A DNA stretch of 64,000 nucleotides from Cryptomeria japonica. Taxonomy: Eukaryota > Streptophyta > Pinopsida > Cupressales > Cupressaceae. Positions 36,366 to 47,538 of this stretch are shown here, piece after piece. Location: positions 263,342,624 to 263,406,623 of the forward strand of contig NC_081406.1 of NCBI RefSeq assembly GCF_030272615.1, written 5' to 3'. Within the stretch, counting starts at the first letter, position 1. Every line of letters begins with the position of its first letter. The position numbers and the translations under genes were made by a program. Below the pieces are notes generated by a model. It was not told the origin of the DNA, searched no databases, and saw only the letters and a list, made by a program, of their open reading frames with translations.

Positions 36366-37700
36366 AACATCCCATGATATTTTCCCCCCACTATAGAATT
36401 GGGAGCATCAATGTTAGATAGTTCAAAATTAATAAAAAAGAGAGATACAAGAACATGAATCCAATTTGTTGAAGAGGAAACTTCAGTAATTTGAACTCTT
36501 TTCTGATTCCATAGAATAGCTAAACGTCTAGAAGCTCCAATGATTTCATTTAGTGAATGGGTGTTCCTTTTCTAGCTCTAAATTTTTTGTTTCTTATAGG
36601 AGAATAATGTCAGGCCCACCAAACTCAATTTGAGATATAATAAGTTGACTCCTGTTAGGGGCATTTAAGTCCCTAATGTTCCAGGATATTATTTTCATGG
36701 ATACTTATGAGAGCAGAAAATTCTCTAAGACTGCATTTTATCATTGAATGTAGTTTGAAGACCAATTTTTATATCTTCAAGGGTTTTCTTTCTCTTAAGT
36801 GGTGCTCCAACTTTCCATTTAGTCCTCATAATTGGGCTCTTCATTATAGCAAGAGGTGTTTGTCAAATGGTGGATGAAGAGTGTTGGAAAAAGGACGTCT
36901 CTATCTCTGCTAACACTCGATCTCCAATCTCCTTAGCCATTACTGAACAAACCTGGTAAAGGACTTCCCCTATCATAATGTTTAGCTTACCTTCCAACAA
37001 TGGTTGCTTCAAATGATATAACTCCACCAAAGGGGAGAATGAGCTCCAACGTTTCAAATTGACAATAGCAATAGGAAAGGAAAGGGAGCAAGAATGAATA
37101 GTCAACCCAAAAAAGAGATTTTTAGGAAATGGATACAATTGATGACATAGATATATTGGCAATGAAGCTCTCCACACCCTTAGGACAGTTTTACAAAGAT
37201 GAGGGTGGAAAACAACCAACCAAGGAAAAAAGAAATCCATCACACTAAAATCAAAGACTATACCCCATCTTGAAATGTGTGACTATTTAGTAATCCTAGA
37301 AAAATTGTGAAGGGGGTAATTCTTGATAATAGCATTTGGTACAGGTGGTGAAAGAGCCTTAGAATATTTGAATGAGCACAATTGGGGATTCTAAACTAGA
37401 TCAAGACAAACTGTTATTTCTTCAATAGAAAATTCACATGCATTTGAGAAATGCCTAGAAATTTTGTGTCTGGATGATACCTCCTCTCGTTTGTTTATCA
37501 CAATATGTTGAGACCACAAACCATGTATACATTGGATCTTCAAAGTTGAAGGGACAAATTTGGTAACATCAAATAATATGGATAACTTAACTTAACTAAG
37601 AATGTTGCATTATCAACAATAAAAATCCCGATCTGGTTTATAGATGCAATTTTGTGGTTGAAATTTGGGTCTCGGGGCTGACATTGAGATAAACATGACT
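36366..37700 (-). pseudogene. LINE remnant inside CACTA: ORF1 tail and endonuclease start
   Basis: On the minus strand an ATG at 36698-36696 begins MKIISWNIRDLN, then SQLIISQIEFGGPDIILL, the start of a plant LINE endonuclease. In another frame RRLAILWNQKRVQITEVSSS follows (near 36530-36470). Upstream on the same strand the frame 37243-36863 (VMDFFFPWLVVFHP...) is the likely C-terminal part of ORF1. No RT follows, so this is a fragment carried in the transposon. Confidence 0.7.
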
Positions 37701-40700
37701 ATTTTTTAATGAGGATTTGAACTCAAAGCATTGTCACTATCACTTATGGCTATATTAGCTTTTTAAGACACTTTCATAGTGCACTTCACCTATCCTAATA
37801 ATGGACTATCATGAGATTCTTAAGAATGGAAATACTCCAAACATTCATGCCCTCTATGTTGTCATTGTGGTTTTCAATCATTGTGACTACATGCTTTTCA
37901 AGGACCAAGTAGTGTTCTTTTTCATTGTTCTATTGTTCTTCTCAAGCTGCACCAACATAGTTTTATTTAATGGCTTTGTTTTGATAGTGATTTCTCCATG
38001 GCTTCCACTGTCTTTTTCTTGGTACATTCAATGCATTGCCATCTATCACTACTATTTATTGTCCTTTTACCTTTATTGAGGTTGTTCTCATACATGTCAT
38101 TCACTTTGTCTATGAGTATATCTCAACCAATTCACTGTTGTAAGTAGAAATAAAAGATTAGTCTCATCTCTTTTACTATTTTAGACCTTCATAGTAATCT
38201 TTGCAATATATCATTTCCTTCCAATTATATGGAATAATGATTTTCTTTTTATGGAATGTGATGAAGGCTTGAGTGTGTCTTCTTGAACAAAAAGAGGACT
38301 TAGAGAAAGTAGATTCACATAAGGATAGGTGGATTTTCCTAAAGATGAAGGGATAAGACTTAACAAAAAGAGGACTTAGTATGATGACAAGGAGGATTCA
38401 TTTAAGGATATGGTATATTCACCTAAGGGATAGTGTATTCTCCCAAGAATATGGAAAAATTATTGATTGGTGGAATGACATACTAGATCAAGGAATGATA
38501 CAAGGGTAGATTCACCTAAATATAGGGTAAATTCAGCTAAAAGGGTACCCATGAGATTGTGGTACTGAGTACCTATCTATAGATGGTGTATTTGGATACA
38601 AGTATGATGAAACCATGCTTGTGTATGATGAAACAAAGTCCAGATCTCTATTATAGGTCCAACATAATCTCTATTATTTGAGACACCATTTTATTAGCAT
38701 ATCCAATTAGGGTAATTTATGGGTTTAATTATGGATCATGTTGTCTATTTCTATGCACTATTGAACTTATTTGGATGTATTGTGATTATTTTAATTTTGA
38801 AGTTATAAATAAATTATGTTTGTACCTTAGAAAGGGTAACTCCAATTGATGTTTGGGCAGTTTATTTGAAAACTTATGGTGATTATTACCCTATGTTATG
38901 TAATGGAGTTATTTTTACACTAAGTAATTAACTAGAAAAATGAATTTGTATTGTTGTACAAGTATGATACAATACAAGTATGATGAAACCATGCTTGTGT
39001 GTTTACATGTTTGTGCATCCTATTGAGAACCAACCTCGTTGTTGAGGAACTCAATAAATGTGGTGTTAACTAGAAGAATGGAAAACTCAAGAAGCTATGG
39101 TGACATATTGTGGCATTAGTAGGGATTATCTCTATTGATCACACCTTTCAAAGATAGTATCCCCTACTTCTCCTCATAGAATGGACCATTGGATGGCTCA
39201 TAGTGGTATCCTATCCTACATTTATCTTGATGGCATTTCTGATAGTTGATATGTGGTTCTTGGTATGGGTTTCCTCTTACGCTATTATCTTATTTATATC
39301 TTTGTTCCAACATGTGAAGATTGATTTTTGTCATGCTATGATGATTTTCATGTTTGCATGTGTTTTGACATTATGCAAATAGATATGATGTCACACCATA
39401 CTTATGTTTTGATATAGTGTAGGTGATGGTTACATGTTGTTGATGGTAGTGATTTGGGTTCAAAGACACAATTCCACACACACACACAAATATTTGAAGA
39501 TGCATTTTATATTATTCCTTCTTAGGGGCAATTAGTGTTGGAAGATTTGCACACATGTAGAGAGGAACTCATGTTAGATACAATAGGTTGTATTTGATAA
39601 CATATGAATGTACCTCATGATGTATACATATAGCTTTGGTGTGTGACATGCATGCACATTTTTCCATAAGACACATTGCTATGTGGCATGTGCCCTATGC
39701 ATGTCTTCTTTGTGAGGTACGTTGCTATGTGCAATGTGGCCCTAGGTGTGTCTTCTCTATGAGGTGTATTGCCATGATATGTTAGGATTTGTAGTGTGCA
39801 GGCCACAAATGCATGCATGAGGGACTATTATTATAGTCATGTTTTTTGGGCATATAGCCTAGGCATGTCTTCTCCATTAGGTACATGGCCATGCCATGTG
39901 GGAGTTTTTGTGTTCATGCCACATATGCACACATGAGGGACTATTATTGGAGTCATGATGAATCTTCACTCTATTTAGCCACAATCTCTAGTTGTATAGT
40001 CATGTAATGTGCACTTTTAAGGATTGTGAAGTTTCCTTCAATTATTGATGATCTCTCATCTTTGTTGCATGGGCCAACAATTTTATTTTATCTTGTTTGA
40101 ATTAGTTTAATCACTATTGTGAGTTTTTTGTATTGTGTAGTTATTGTGGCTATGTTTGATTTGCTATTGGAATTGAACACATTTATTTGACTTATTATTG
40201 GTACTATTTTTTCTTTCTTTCAATATTTATGATCTTTGGTAGTTTAGTGAAACTCTTGCTATTTTTAAATGTTGCCTTCTTTGTTGTGATGTGATTCCTC
40301 ACCAAGATTGACGTAGATAACCTTGGATGAGTGTATATAAGGAATCAAACATTGGGAAAATTTGAGGATAGGGGTAAGTGTTTGTTGTATGGGTAGCTAT
40401 GATCCACTTGTACATTCGTAGTGATTATTGACGGCTATGTCTTGGAGGCTAATCCCATTAAAAAAACAAGGGGGAAGTCATACATAATCGTATGGATCCT
40501 CCCTAGTTGTGTGTGGATTCAAGACCATCATTTCATATGGTTCTTGGTTACTTTGTGAGACCATGGCATCCTCTTAGACCAATATGTGAGCCTTGTATTG
40601 TTATCCCTACAATGTGGATGAATAAGTGTATGTTAAAATAAATGCTTTGCTTAGAATACTAAAAAATGTCTCTCAGAAAGTCTGCAACAGGCAAACTTTT

Positions 40701-40885
40701 AGTAAGAATTTGCAGACACAATGCTCAGAAATTCACTCAATCGGCCATTAAATACGTTCTCTATTAAGTTCAATGTTTTAAGATGAAAAAGAAGAGTTAA
40801 ATGGTTTTGGTTCGATTTGCAATTTTTGTGAAGCTTTTGCACTGAAGTTTCCATAGCCTGATTTTTTTGCCTGTGAAGAAAGACC
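37701..40885. other. CACTA interior, non-coding with short repeats
   Basis: No domain-bearing frame. Local repeats: aacaaaaagaggacttag at about 38286 and 38363; caagtatgatgaaaccatgc at about 38598 and 38976; and the 116-bp repeat near 39.75-39.96 kb. Confidence 0.5.
39746..39960. repeat. 116-bp imperfect tandem repeat, about two units
   Basis: The words tcttctctatgaggt/tcttctccattaggt and gcatgagggactattatta/acatgagggactattattg recur with a spacing of about 116 bp. A third, weaker copy of the first half lies near 39700. Confidence 0.65.
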
Positions 40886-40886
40886 A

Positions 40887-41170
40887 TGTCAGATAATATC
40901 AGCGAAGAACAAAATAAGGAGATAATTGCTAGATTATGGTCTAACTTGAAAAGAAAAGGTGATGGGAAATGTTATTGTCCCTGCAAAATTTGTAAGGGCT
41001 TAAAGACTAGAAGACTTCTAATCAAAATAGGTAAGAAACATTGTAGGCAACATGGTCACATTGAAGGGCTTAGAAGGGAGGGATGCTCAGGACACCCTAT
41101 TGTGGTTTCCCCACCAACCTCTACCATTGTGATTAAAGGGATCTCAATCATAGAAGGGTGGATAAGGTAG
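40887..41170 (+). pseudogene. Possible transposase-associated zinc domain remnant
   Basis: A 94-residue frame starting MSDNISEEQNKEIIARLWSN. It has a Cys-rich centre, CYCPCKICKGLKTRRLL, and a His-rich tail, HCRQHGHIEG. The CPCxxC plus downstream His layout resembles the transposase-associated domain found at the N-terminus of plant CACTA transposases. Its position in the middle of a CACTA element supports this. No transposase catalytic region follows; frames after 41170 are closed. It could also be an unrelated small zinc protein. Confidence 0.5.
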
Positions 41171-42298
41171 CATGGATAGGGAGGGCAGGTACAAGTTTAC
41201 CCACTAAGCACACCACCTCATATGGATGGCGGACTACCACATGGGGCCAAGAGGGATGATATATCCACTCTTGGGCTTAGCATGTGGACAACTTCGTGTG
41301 CCCTATCATGTTTCTCATCCAAGCCCTATTATGGTTTAACTCCAATTATGCATTATAGATATTGTGTAGTTCACATAAAATTGAAATAGTTATGAATATA
41401 TGCTATCTAAACCTAGTTGAAATGGTTGCTCTATGAATTATACTTTCAATACTTGTCTAACATGACTGCAGGTTTTATCTTGATGAAAACGTTTGATTGA
41501 TAAAAATCTGAATGAGGTGAAGCACACCAGCTAGAGGAATATGTGGATTGAAGAAACAAACCTGTGGATAAATTCAAACATGGCGGAATCCTAGTTGCAA
41601 CTTTTGTTCTCTGTAAGCATTCAAAAAAATGTTGAATTTGTGATCTATAATTTATGTGTTTCTCAATTTGGTTGACATCTTCAAAATAGACTCAAAAACT
41701 TATTTTTAGTACTGTGTGTTATTATACTTACCTTTTAATATTCTTTAAATAAAGAATGGTTGCAGACAGCAAAGTTCCTTGCAAATAGAAGAAGCTCAGT
41801 TTTGCTTTTGTGACTTTGTCTGTTATGTCTAATTGTCAACAAAATACATAGACGTACTAAAGACGATTATGGTTCATGGTCATTTTTTAAGTTGAAACCA
41901 TTATTATGAATTTTATGAATTTTTTTTTAACATTGACATGGTCAAAGCCTTAACTATGCATACTGTTCTCTTCAGATTATTATCTTACCCCACCTTTTCC
42001 ATTTTAATTCATTTTAGTTTGATTCAATCTTTTAGTCAAGTTTAATGATAGTTTCTATTATGCCTTTTTAATAACAAAGATTAGATGTAGACATTTTCTT
42101 GTCCTTCTATGTTAGTGTGTTCTTATGAGGTCAATTCTTTCTTATCTCAAGAAACCTCATTGACCTACAAATTCTTATACTATGCTACTTACTACCACTG
42201 ATATCTTAACAAAAGAACACAAACATGTAAGGTAAAACTTTCTCTAGAGAAGCCTGAGAAACACTGTAACTAAAATGCCTTGACCTCTTGCCAAGCAT
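41171..42298. other. CACTA interior, AT-rich, no gene seen
   Basis: Multiple stops in all frames, with poly-T and A/T runs. It may be a former intron or decayed transposase sequence, but nothing supports either specifically. Confidence 0.4.
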
Positions 42299-42379
42299 TT
42301 GATAGTTAAAAGTCTTAAATCCTGTCCAAATCATAGGATAGACATTCAAATCCTGAGATCATTAATTCCCCTAATAAAT

Positions 42380-42745
42380 GGATCCATGGTAGAAGCCTAT
42401 AGAAAATGTGTTCCACAACAGAAAGGCAGATTCAAATTCAATTTTGACATTGCTCCAAAGGACAACCCAGGTATTGCAGGAAGTGGAGGACTCATTATGG
42501 ATAGTGAATGTAAAGCCCTTCGCATTATCAAGCTTTAGCCCTCCACTTTGGCATTAGGGGACTAGAGATAGAAGAACGCTCACTCCTTGTGATCAAAGGA
42601 ATGCAAAAGAAGGGAGTGACCAGCAGGAGATTATATAATATTAGAACAGTATCAGTGCTAAGCACATACATAACTTTTGCACATTGTTATGAATAGGCAA
42701 AGTTGGCAAACAAACCAGCGGAACTCATCGTCTCCAGAGGTACCC
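42380..42745 (+). pseudogene. LINE-type RNase H fragment
   Basis: Reads GRFKFNFDIAPKDNPGIAGS, then GGLIMDSECKALR (first Asp in NFD). After a frame change it reads LALHFGIRGLEIEERSLL, where the expected Glu is not clear. Near 42700 it reads AKLANKPAEL, the usual C-terminal helix motif. A short remnant of a LINE tail without zf-RVT, on the opposite strand from the 36-37 kb LINE piece, so the two are separate acquisitions or insertions. Confidence 0.6.
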
Positions 42746-43154
42746 TTAAAAGCAATCAAATAATTTACTAACATCATTAAAAAACTATCCAAAAGTAAAC
42801 ACTAGATTTCACTTATAAGACGAATAATTTCAATAATTTGAGCGAATAGCCATCTGACATCCCATGTTTAAACCTTTCCCGCTAGCATGCAAATATGTAA
42901 ACTAAGCTCTAAGGACCAGGAAAATAAACAACTATAAGCAATCTATTCTGTACAATAGAAAACTAGGATCATATAGAACCTATGTTTTTGTTGTAATTAA
43001 TCAGCCCTGAACAAATAAAAGAATGTGATATCATAGAACCTATTGTTTTATGCTCATAAATGACAATGGAATTCAACTTGCAATACCATTATTTCCAGAG
43101 TTTACAAAAATTCTTCCCGACTTGTTTAGATTCTGATGTTCATGAAATATGTAG

Positions 43155-43433
43155 GGTTGGGTGTTATTAATAGTACAAGCACATTTTCCTTCACTAAAGC
43201 CTCTGGCATGTGAAATGGGAAGTGCATACAAAGCTGGGATTTGCAAGCAGGTGGAAGGTGGACAAACTATAATACTCTACACTGGTTTGTATGTCATGGC
43301 TCTTGGTGTTGGAGGCATTAAGGGCTCTTTGCCTATTCATGGGGTAGAACAATTTGATGAGAATGATGGAAAAGAGAGAAAGTTGATATCAAATTTCTTC
43401 AAATGGTTTTTGTACAACATAAGCATTGCACTT
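43155..43433 (+). pseudogene. Captured exon of an NRT1/PTR (NPF) transporter, NPF4-like
   Basis: A 93-codon open exon-like block. It reads VQAHFPSLKPLAC, then ILYTGLYVMALGVGGIKGS, LPIHGVEQFDEND, and FFKWFLYNISIALVIA. This is the region around transmembrane helices 3-5 of NPF/PTR membrane transporters, with the GIKxxxxxxGxxQFD motif characteristic of the family; HFPSLKP and LPxHGxxQFDE resemble the NPF4 clade. The block is preceded by tatgtAG, a plausible splice acceptor. Similarity fades after CTT|GTAATA (43434), a plausible donor, although the frame stays open to a stop at 43514. No other NPF exons are visible nearby. NPF proteins move nitrate, peptides or hormones; this fragment alone cannot. 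Confidence 0.78.
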
Positions 43434-43514
43434 GTAATAGCTTTCTTTCTATCATATACACTATATGCAAAATTAACTCGTTGTCTCAGATCAAATAACA
43501 GTTTGTTTGCATGA

Positions 43515-45210
43515 CGACATTTCATAATGTACAATAATGGATTTATGCTTTCATCAAGCTTTAATTATTAGCCACTTTTCTACAAAACCTTCTTTCTGCA
43601 ATCATTGACATATTTTTAATGTTTATTGTAAAATTTACATAGTGTGGAAAAGTTTTATTTACAGTTGTTATACTTATTCTATACACATCCTTTTATAATT
43701 AATTTTTTAAGTTGTATATATATTTGCATCCCACCCCGCCCCCTTTGTCATCCCCCTGTCGTCCCCAAACTTAAGCCCTTGGTATGTTAAGATATGAAAG
43801 CTCATAATAGTTTCATTTGATATGTTAATCGAGGAAAAACCTACAATATATAGCTTTTAGGATTCCAAATCCATGAGGATCATGAAGAGGTAGAAAACCC
43901 AAAAAAGAAATTGCTTATCCAAGTTTCCAAATTTGTGACAAGGAAAAAGTAGAATCTCAATCAAAGAAGGAGAATGTGCAACTCATTATATTATTCTACC
44001 TAAGTAAAAATATTACCTAATTAAGCTTTTTAATAGTGGAATATCACACTTAGGATAAAACATATCCAAGGTAAATAAAATATTACATTGATAGGCTTCT
44101 TTGGTTGCTCTAAAAGTGGTGCCTTATGAATTATGTTCTTGGATAATAAGTTTCCAAATTCTGGGCACTCTTGATAGCTTCTCGTAGAGATTGTGATTCG
44201 AAGGCTTTAACCAAACCTTTCAATGGTTTCCGTTAATGTGTTTTTTATGAACTATGCAACACAAACTAAAATAATAAGTATTCTATCCTCTCTTGAACAA
44301 AATCCTCCCAAGTGCTAAACTACGTGATCAAATGGGATGACTCCAAGATTCCAATAGTCAGGTCTTGGCTTTATATTGCAGATAGACTCAATGATTGTGA
44401 TGTGATATCTGCTGGAATCACAAGGGGGACTTATGTTGCTTGGGTCAAGACCTATCCATTCTCATGTTTCATGATTGATTTACACTCCATGATTTAGGTC
44501 ATCCTTGAGCAACATCTCGACTTAGCCAAATTTTGCTTTTTGTACCCTAATTCTTTAATTTTGACCCCTTACTAGCATTGCCTTAGGTTTTATTGGAATT
44601 CTTGTTTCTCTAGCATGGGCACATTTCTAGGGTTCATTCACACAAATTGCTCTTGATGAGAAAGCTAGTATCATGACCATGACTTAAACAAAATTTTAAC
44701 TTAGTCAAATTATCTCCTCCAAACTTCTATGAGTTCATCGCCTTCATGCTTCATCATTTGGATGTCTTTTGTGATTGGAAGGTAATTCTTGACCACCATA
44801 CCTCAATCTTGACCTATGCTATACCCTAAAACCCTAGAACCTAGTCATGTTTACAATTGAGATCTTGGTGACTTGATCACTTAATACAACTTAATCATGC
44901 AGGTCTCATCTAACTCAAACTCCAACACTTAAGTAAATCAACCCTAGCAACCAAGTACTTTGGGAAATATCTTGCAACTTGACAACATGGGTAATTATGG
45001 AGGAATGGAAGGTGAGACCTATAGAGGTGAGAGAGAGAGAGAGGGTGGGAGGAAGAGATAATGACCTGGAGAGGGTAGAGAAAGAGAAGTAGAGAGGGAG
45101 AGAAGAAGAGAGGGATGGAGAAAGAGACCTAGAGAGGGGGGAGAGAAGAAATATAGTAGAGAGGGATAGAGAAGAGAGATAGAAGAGAGATACCAATGTC
45201 AATCTTTTTC
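43515..45210. other. CACTA interior right of the NPF exon
   Basis: AT-rich, with an ordinary-looking non-coding section to about 44990 and then a GA-rich microsatellite block at 45025-45192. No domain-bearing frame; the 61-residue frame at 44312-44497 has no match I recognise. The NPF donor site may lead into the original intron here. Confidence 0.45.
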
Positions 45211-45229
45211 TATAATTTTTTTTTTCTGA

Positions 45230-45536
45230 AAAATCAGCCTATAGGAGAGTTCTGACGAGGATACTGTGCATTCAACAACACTCCTCTGTCGGAATTTTAT
45301 CCTTTGGAGTCAAAATTATGACGATAGGCCGAGATCATGACGATATTCTTTTGGGGTATGAGCATCCATGGCAGCTGTCAGAAAGGTTGGAGGTGATGTC
45401 GGAATTGTGACGACCACAAGGATAGTCGGAACTTTCGACACAAAGTTTTCAACGACTTTTTTTGTCGATAGTGTGACAAAATTGTGTCGGAATTACGATG
45501 AGTTGCCATCGAAATTTTGACCCGAATGTACTAGTG
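45230..45536 (-). promoter_or_regulatory. CACTA right terminus and subterminal repeats
   Basis: At least five GTCGGAA-type motifs (about 45287, 45402, 45426, 45486 and variants) with gacgat/gacga words between, ending ...GAATGTACTAGTG. It pairs with the left block. Confidence 0.75.
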
Positions 45537-45539
45537 AGT

Positions 45540-46530
45540 AAAAGTATAAATGAGATGGATATTATAGATATGAGGAGAACAAAGAGGATGAGGATGAAGA
45601 AGAGGACTAGCTCAATTGTTGGGACTTAGGTGGCAAGGAAATTTTTTTGTAGGATTTATTACTAGTGGATTAGGGATTCATGCAGGTGAGCTGGGTATCC
45701 ATCACTTTGTCAGAACTTTTTTCAAACAAAGTCTCTAAGTTTGTTTCCTTTAAGGAGGCTCTTTGTAAAAGTGATTCAATGGGAAGTTTTGCATTAGTGT
45801 TGCTTAGGGGATTTATTTTCCTTGTGGCTATCCTTATGAAACCCATATTTCTTTTGGGGTTGATTTTCCTTATGGTGTGAATCCCACAATTACTAGGGAT
45901 GAGTTTGTGAGCCATGACATATTAGGAAGCTTTACGGTGGTTTTGGATCGAAAAGACTTTGTCTTGTTGCCAAGCCCGAGGTTGCATCTAGGAGGCTCTA
46001 GTTCCTCTTTGGTGGTATCTCCCTCTCTTGGCTATGGTGAGCATGGGAATTTAGGTCTCCTTTTAGATTCTTCTTTGTAGGATTCTAGTTTTGATGAGGC
46101 ACACATATATATTATAATTGCGATGTAGCTATTGGGAGTGTGGGCGAAGGTGAATGCCCTAGGTGTGTGAACTTGTCACTACTATTATTGAGGAGTCCCA
46201 CTCTTCCACTTTGCATGAGGAATTTATTAGTGATGATGATTTAAATTTAATTGTCCTTGCATAGGTTGTGGTTGAGGGGTAAATACAAATTGCTATCACA
46301 AACTATCTTATTGCTAACTAGACTACTTGATTTAGGAACTCGCTTGTTGGAAGATTCTATAATAATTGTCTCAAAATTAATGATGTATGAAGATGGTTGC
46401 ATAAAAAATGGAAACTAGGAGGTTATATTGAGGTAATTTCTATGTTGAATATTTTTTCCTTTTTTATTTTCCAATTTGGATGATTGCTCAATGATTCTTT
46501 TGGAAGGTCCTTAGTTTTCCCACGATGGCC
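45540..46530. other. Unassigned segment between CACTA and Copia-3
   Basis: A plus-strand stretch at 45680-46080 is open in two frames in succession (45680-45880, then 45877-46080) and looks like decayed coding sequence, but no motif is recognisable. The rest is non-coding. Confidence 0.35.
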
Positions 46531-46535
46531 TTTGT
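46531..46535. repeat. Target-site duplication of Copia-3 (TTTGT)
   Basis: TTTGT here and at 52319-52323. Confidence 0.9.
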
Positions 46536-47481
46536 TGTTGCAAGTATATATTGGTGGTTTTCATTAATGGTTGTAATTGATGTCAACATATTGTTTTGAA
46601 ATTGGTTCCTTAAGTTGGTAATCTGAAAGATGTGCTACAATTGATATTAAATATTGATTGATCGTGTTGATGGTGATCTGGATCTCTCTATTTACTGGAT
46701 ATGGTATGGAGTGATTGTATTCATGAGTATCTTGGTTCCATTCTTATTTTTGCTAAGTTGAGTAGTGCTATTTTGGGTTCAGTTCGATCCAAAATTGGAG
46801 AATGAGTAATGATATTTGTGTAGCATATGTGTCATGTTTTGGGTCCAGTATTTGTGATGGATGTAACGTATTAATCTGTTTGATGAAGTGCATTATGGTA
46901 TGGTCTACTTCTCGTTCCTTTCCGCCAAAGGAATGTTTAGTGCTGTCCTATTTCAAATCTTTGTTTGTTCAACTTAGAAGATCATGTTGTCTAGATATCA
47001 GTATAAATAAAGGATGATCTGAATGAATAAAAAAAATGAATGTATGGAAGATGTGCGAAACTGAAAAAGAAAAATTTGATTGATGTTGATGTGTGAAGTG
47101 TATTGTTGCTGAGAGGCACTAGAAGAAGTTATAGTATTGTAGATTATGTCTTAGTGGTGGATTCTCTTTTCTTCATTCTTCCTTTGGCATTGAGCCTTTT
47201 TGGGAAGTGAGCCATCCTACAATGATAATTTTGGTAGCGGGCCACCTTTTATAAAAAAACACCTTAAATGGTGTTATATATTGAGAACTAACATTCTCCA
47301 TGATTTTTCCCTTCTTACATTTTCCACGTCATATATTGTTTGATCTGATATGTGTGTGTGCTTTCATGTTACATCTATTCTAATTAATCCTATTGGTAAT
47401 TCTGGATTTGTGAAAGAATTAAGTAAAAATTTTGTTCTCAATTGCTTCACCCCCGCCTCTCAGTTGCCCAGACATTCAACA
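46536..47481 (+). repeat. Copia-3 5' LTR
   Basis: TGTTGCAAGT to ATTCAACA, with a TATAAATA at 47002-47009 that is the likely core promoter. It is shorter than the 3' LTR, partly because it lacks the 33-bp duplication. Confidence 0.92.
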
Positions 47482-47483
47482 AT

Positions 47484-47495
47484 TGGTATCAGAGC
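47484..47495 (+). other. Copia-3 primer binding site
   Basis: TGGTATCAGAGC two bases after the 5' LTR end, identical to that of Copia-1. Confidence 0.92.
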
Positions 47496-47538
47496 TTTAG
47501 TTCCTTGGAAAAGAGCTTAACTACTTGAGGTAGATCTG

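Larger units (their letters stand above)
34670..45536. mobile_element. CACTA-type DNA transposon, 10.9 kb, non-autonomous
   Basis: The left end reads CACTAATACATTTGGGGTC. The right end, reverse-complemented, reads CACTAGTACATTCGGGTCAA. These are imperfect terminal inverted repeats of about 22-26 bp starting with the diagnostic CACTA. AGT flanks both sides (34667-34669 and 45537-45539), the 3-bp duplication typical of CACTA elements. Subterminal DNA is dense in GTCGGAATT/AATTCCGAC/CGACGA motifs (34695-34790 and 45270-45510), as expected for transposase-binding arrays. Internally there is at most a transposase-associated remnant, plus LINE pieces and a host-gene fragment, so any movement would need a partner element. 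Confidence 0.88.

Noticed and set aside
37801-38079. 92-residue hydrophobic frame inside the CACTA element
   Set aside because: Very Phe/Ile/Val rich with no charge pattern of a real membrane protein family and no neighbouring exons; probably chance.
44312-44497. 61-residue frame right of the NPF exon as another NPF exon
   Set aside because: The sequence (WDDSKIPIVRSWLYIADRL) does not match NPF regions that should follow, and no splice pattern links it.
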